Positions 6,152 to 6,987 of a stretch of 6,987 bases of DNA are shown piece after piece. The translations under genes and the position numbers were made by a program. The notes under the pieces are model-generated. The model searched no databases and was not told where the DNA came from. It saw only the letters and a list, made by a program, of their open reading frames with translations. The DNA is taken from positions 1-6,987 of the forward strand of contig JAJECR010000220.1 in assembly GCA_022821935.1 (NCBI GenBank). Reading direction: 5' to 3'. The first letter of the stretch is position 1. Each line of letters begins with the position of its first letter. Origin of the DNA: Candidatus Latescibacterota bacterium (GTDB lineage: Bacteria > JAAXHH01).

Positions 6152-6667
6152 ATGAAGATTCTCCTCACGGCAGAGCAGATCGCGGAAATGGTAGGGTACC
6201 TCGGGGCGCGGCTGTCCGATGACTACAGGGGGAAGAACCCGCTGCTCATCGGATGCCTCAAGGGCTGCGTGGTCTTCCTGGCTGATCTGGTGAGGGTGAT
6301 CACGGTACCGCACGCCATCGACTTCGTACGCACTTCGACCTATGGCAAGAGGCAGGTTACTTCCGGCGTCGTCCGGGCCGAACTCTTCGATGTGGACGTC
6401 CGTGGACGACACGTGGTCATCGTGGAGGACATCGTTGACACGGGGCTGACGCTGGGCTATCTTACGGAAGCGTTGACAAAGCAGGAGCCATTGTCCCTGA
6501 AGATATGCGCCCTGCTGGTCAAGCCGGGCGCGTACCGGGCGCCCGTGGCGATCGACTACAAGGGATTCGACATACCGGACGATTTCGTCGTGGGGTATGG
6601 ACTCGACTGGGGAGAACGGTACCGGTACCTGCCTTACGTCGCCGTGGTCGATGAACAGGATGATTGA
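6152..6667 (+). CDS. hpt: Hypoxanthine phosphoribosyltransferase
   Basis: This enzyme joins hypoxanthine (and usually guanine) to PRPP to make IMP or GMP in cytoplasmic purine salvage. The 171-aa protein shows the LKG loop (36-38) that contacts pyrophosphate, the STYG segment (62-65) of the flexible active-site loop, the PRPP-binding motif VVIVEDIVDTGLT (88-100) with acidic pair E92-D93 and the likely catalytic base D96, and DDFVVGYGLDWGERYRYLPY (143-162), a family hallmark near the purine pocket and C terminus. The length is slightly short of the usual 175-185 aa. The ATG at 6152 aligns best with relatives; an in-frame ATG at 6107 would add 15 residues without family resemblance. Neither start has a strong ribosome binding site. 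Its position between tilS and ftsH is a conserved order. In Bacillus subtilis the TilS and HprT proteins have been reported to activate ftsH together; whether that holds here is unknown. Confidence 0.95.
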   Translation: MKILLTAEQIAEMVGYLGARLSDDYRGKNPLLIGCLKGCVVFLADLVRVITVPHAIDFVRTSTYGKRQVTSGVVRAELFDVDVRGRHVVIVEDIVDTGLTLGYLTEALTKQEPLSLKICALLVKPGAYRAPVAIDYKGFDIPDDFVVGYGLDWGERYRYLPYVAVVDEQDD

Positions 6668-6721
6668 GCGTGGGGGCATGCGGGCGTGCAGCGGCCTTGC
6701 ATATCCTCACGCTTATTTATT
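6668..6721 (+). terminator. Terminator-like long hairpin between hpt and ftsH
   Basis: Directly after the hpt stop codon an outer 8-bp stem pairs 6668-6675 with 6705-6712 (GCGTGGGG with CCTCACGC, one G-U). An inner 7-bp stem pairs 6678-6684 with 6696-6702 (two G-U), separated by 2 x 2 unpaired bases, with an 11-nt loop. A T-rich tail TTATTTATT (6713-6721) follows. This is a plausible intrinsic terminator or attenuator that separates hpt from ftsH. I found no convincing promoter between it and the ftsH start. Confidence 0.6.
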
Positions 6722-6744
6722 GCACCATTAAACGGTTGAATCAA

Positions 6745-6987
6745 ATGTCCGAAACCAGACCGGGAAAACCGGGACAGCGGGGCGGAAAACCGGGTGAGCC
6801 CCGGCAGGAACGCGGCAACCGCCCTGGCGCGCCCCGGCGGACCCGTACCATGGTCATGTGGGTGCTCCTGGGCCTGTTGTCTGTGGTGCTGGTACAGTTC
6901 TTCAGCCGGAATCGTTCCGACGAGCTGGAAATCGGCTACTCCGTTTTCCGGAACCACCTGGCAAACGGGAACGTCCTCAGCGTAACG
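6745..6987 (+). CDS. ftsH: ATP-dependent zinc metalloprotease FtsH, N-terminal part (cut by window edge)
   Basis: FtsH is a membrane-bound AAA+ protease that degrades misfolded membrane proteins and regulatory proteins. Only 81 residues are present and none of the ATPase or zinc-protease domain. The evidence is a first transmembrane helix at about 36-54 followed by the start of the periplasmic domain, with EIGYSVFRNHL (62-72) and GNVLSVT (75-81), which match the family pattern EI.YS.F...L..GNV..V. Its place after tilS and hpt supports the call. The 35-residue cytoplasmic tail before TM1 is rich in Pro, Gly and Arg and is longer than in many homologues; it contains a 7-residue repeat (KPGQRGG, KPGEPRQ). 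No ribosome binding site precedes the ATG at 6745. An in-frame ATG at 6850, right at TM1, has GGCGGA upstream and is an alternative start. Confidence 0.85.
   Translation, partial: MSETRPGKPGQRGGKPGEPRQERGNRPGAPRRTRTMVMWVLLGLLSVVLVQFFSRNRSDELEIGYSVFRNHLANGNVLSVT

Noticed and set aside
4621..6168. 515-codon open frame antisense to tilS
   Set aside because: It mirrors the tilS reading frame in GC-rich DNA, its translation is rich in Arg, Gly, Pro and His with no recognisable domain, and tilS itself is unmistakable.
6698..6731. Possible ftsH promoter starting with TTGCAT
   Set aside because: No -10-like hexamer lies 16-18 bp downstream; the AT-rich bases are better explained as the terminator tail.

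Overview
The window is GC-rich (about 60% by eye) with tightly packed genes and no mobile elements, CRISPR arrays or phage genes. It looks like a chromosomal segment from a bacterium outside the Proteobacteria. The rightward order tilS, hpt, ftsH is a conserved arrangement in Firmicutes, Actinobacteria and many deep or uncultured phyla, whereas ftsH has a different neighbourhood in E. coli. The tRNA has no encoded CCA and two leftward genes start with TTG. I cannot name the phylum from this alone.

Left two-thirds (positions 1 to 4389, minus strand): four transport genes that read as one operon from right to left. These are an APC-family amino acid permease, a CorA-like membrane protein 8 bp downstream of it, a secreted solute-binding protein 26 bp further on, and after a 135-bp gap the first 141 codons of an ABC-transporter ATPase that runs off the left edge. 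No ABC permease lies in the window, so if the transporter is complete its membrane subunit should lie to the left. The CorA-like protein keeps the family's fold but has lost the GMN selectivity motif. The solute-binding protein has an unusual C-terminal membrane segment. The gap before the ATPase gene holds a 23-bp-period tandem repeat able to form two competing hairpins.

Divergent intergenic region (4390 to 4546): a probable promoter for the leftward operon and a near-consensus sigma-70 promoter (TTGACA, 17 bp, TATATT) for the rightward tRNA.

Right third (4547 to 6987, plus strand): a tRNA with anticodon CAU (probably elongator Met), an intrinsic terminator-like hairpin, then tilS, hpt, a second terminator-like hairpin and the start of ftsH. 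TilS makes lysidine at C34 of the other elongator CAU tRNA, tRNA-Ile2, so a CAU tRNA right next to tilS is notable and its identity deserves a check. Hpt salvages purines. FtsH is the membrane AAA+ protease; only its N-terminal transmembrane segment and the beginning of its periplasmic domain are present.

Most of the window is ordinary housekeeping and transport. I see no convincing new multi-gene defence or mobile system. The points most worth a second look are the GMN-less CorA protein coupled to an amino acid permease, the C-terminally anchored solute-binding protein, and the tRNA(CAU)-terminator-tilS arrangement.
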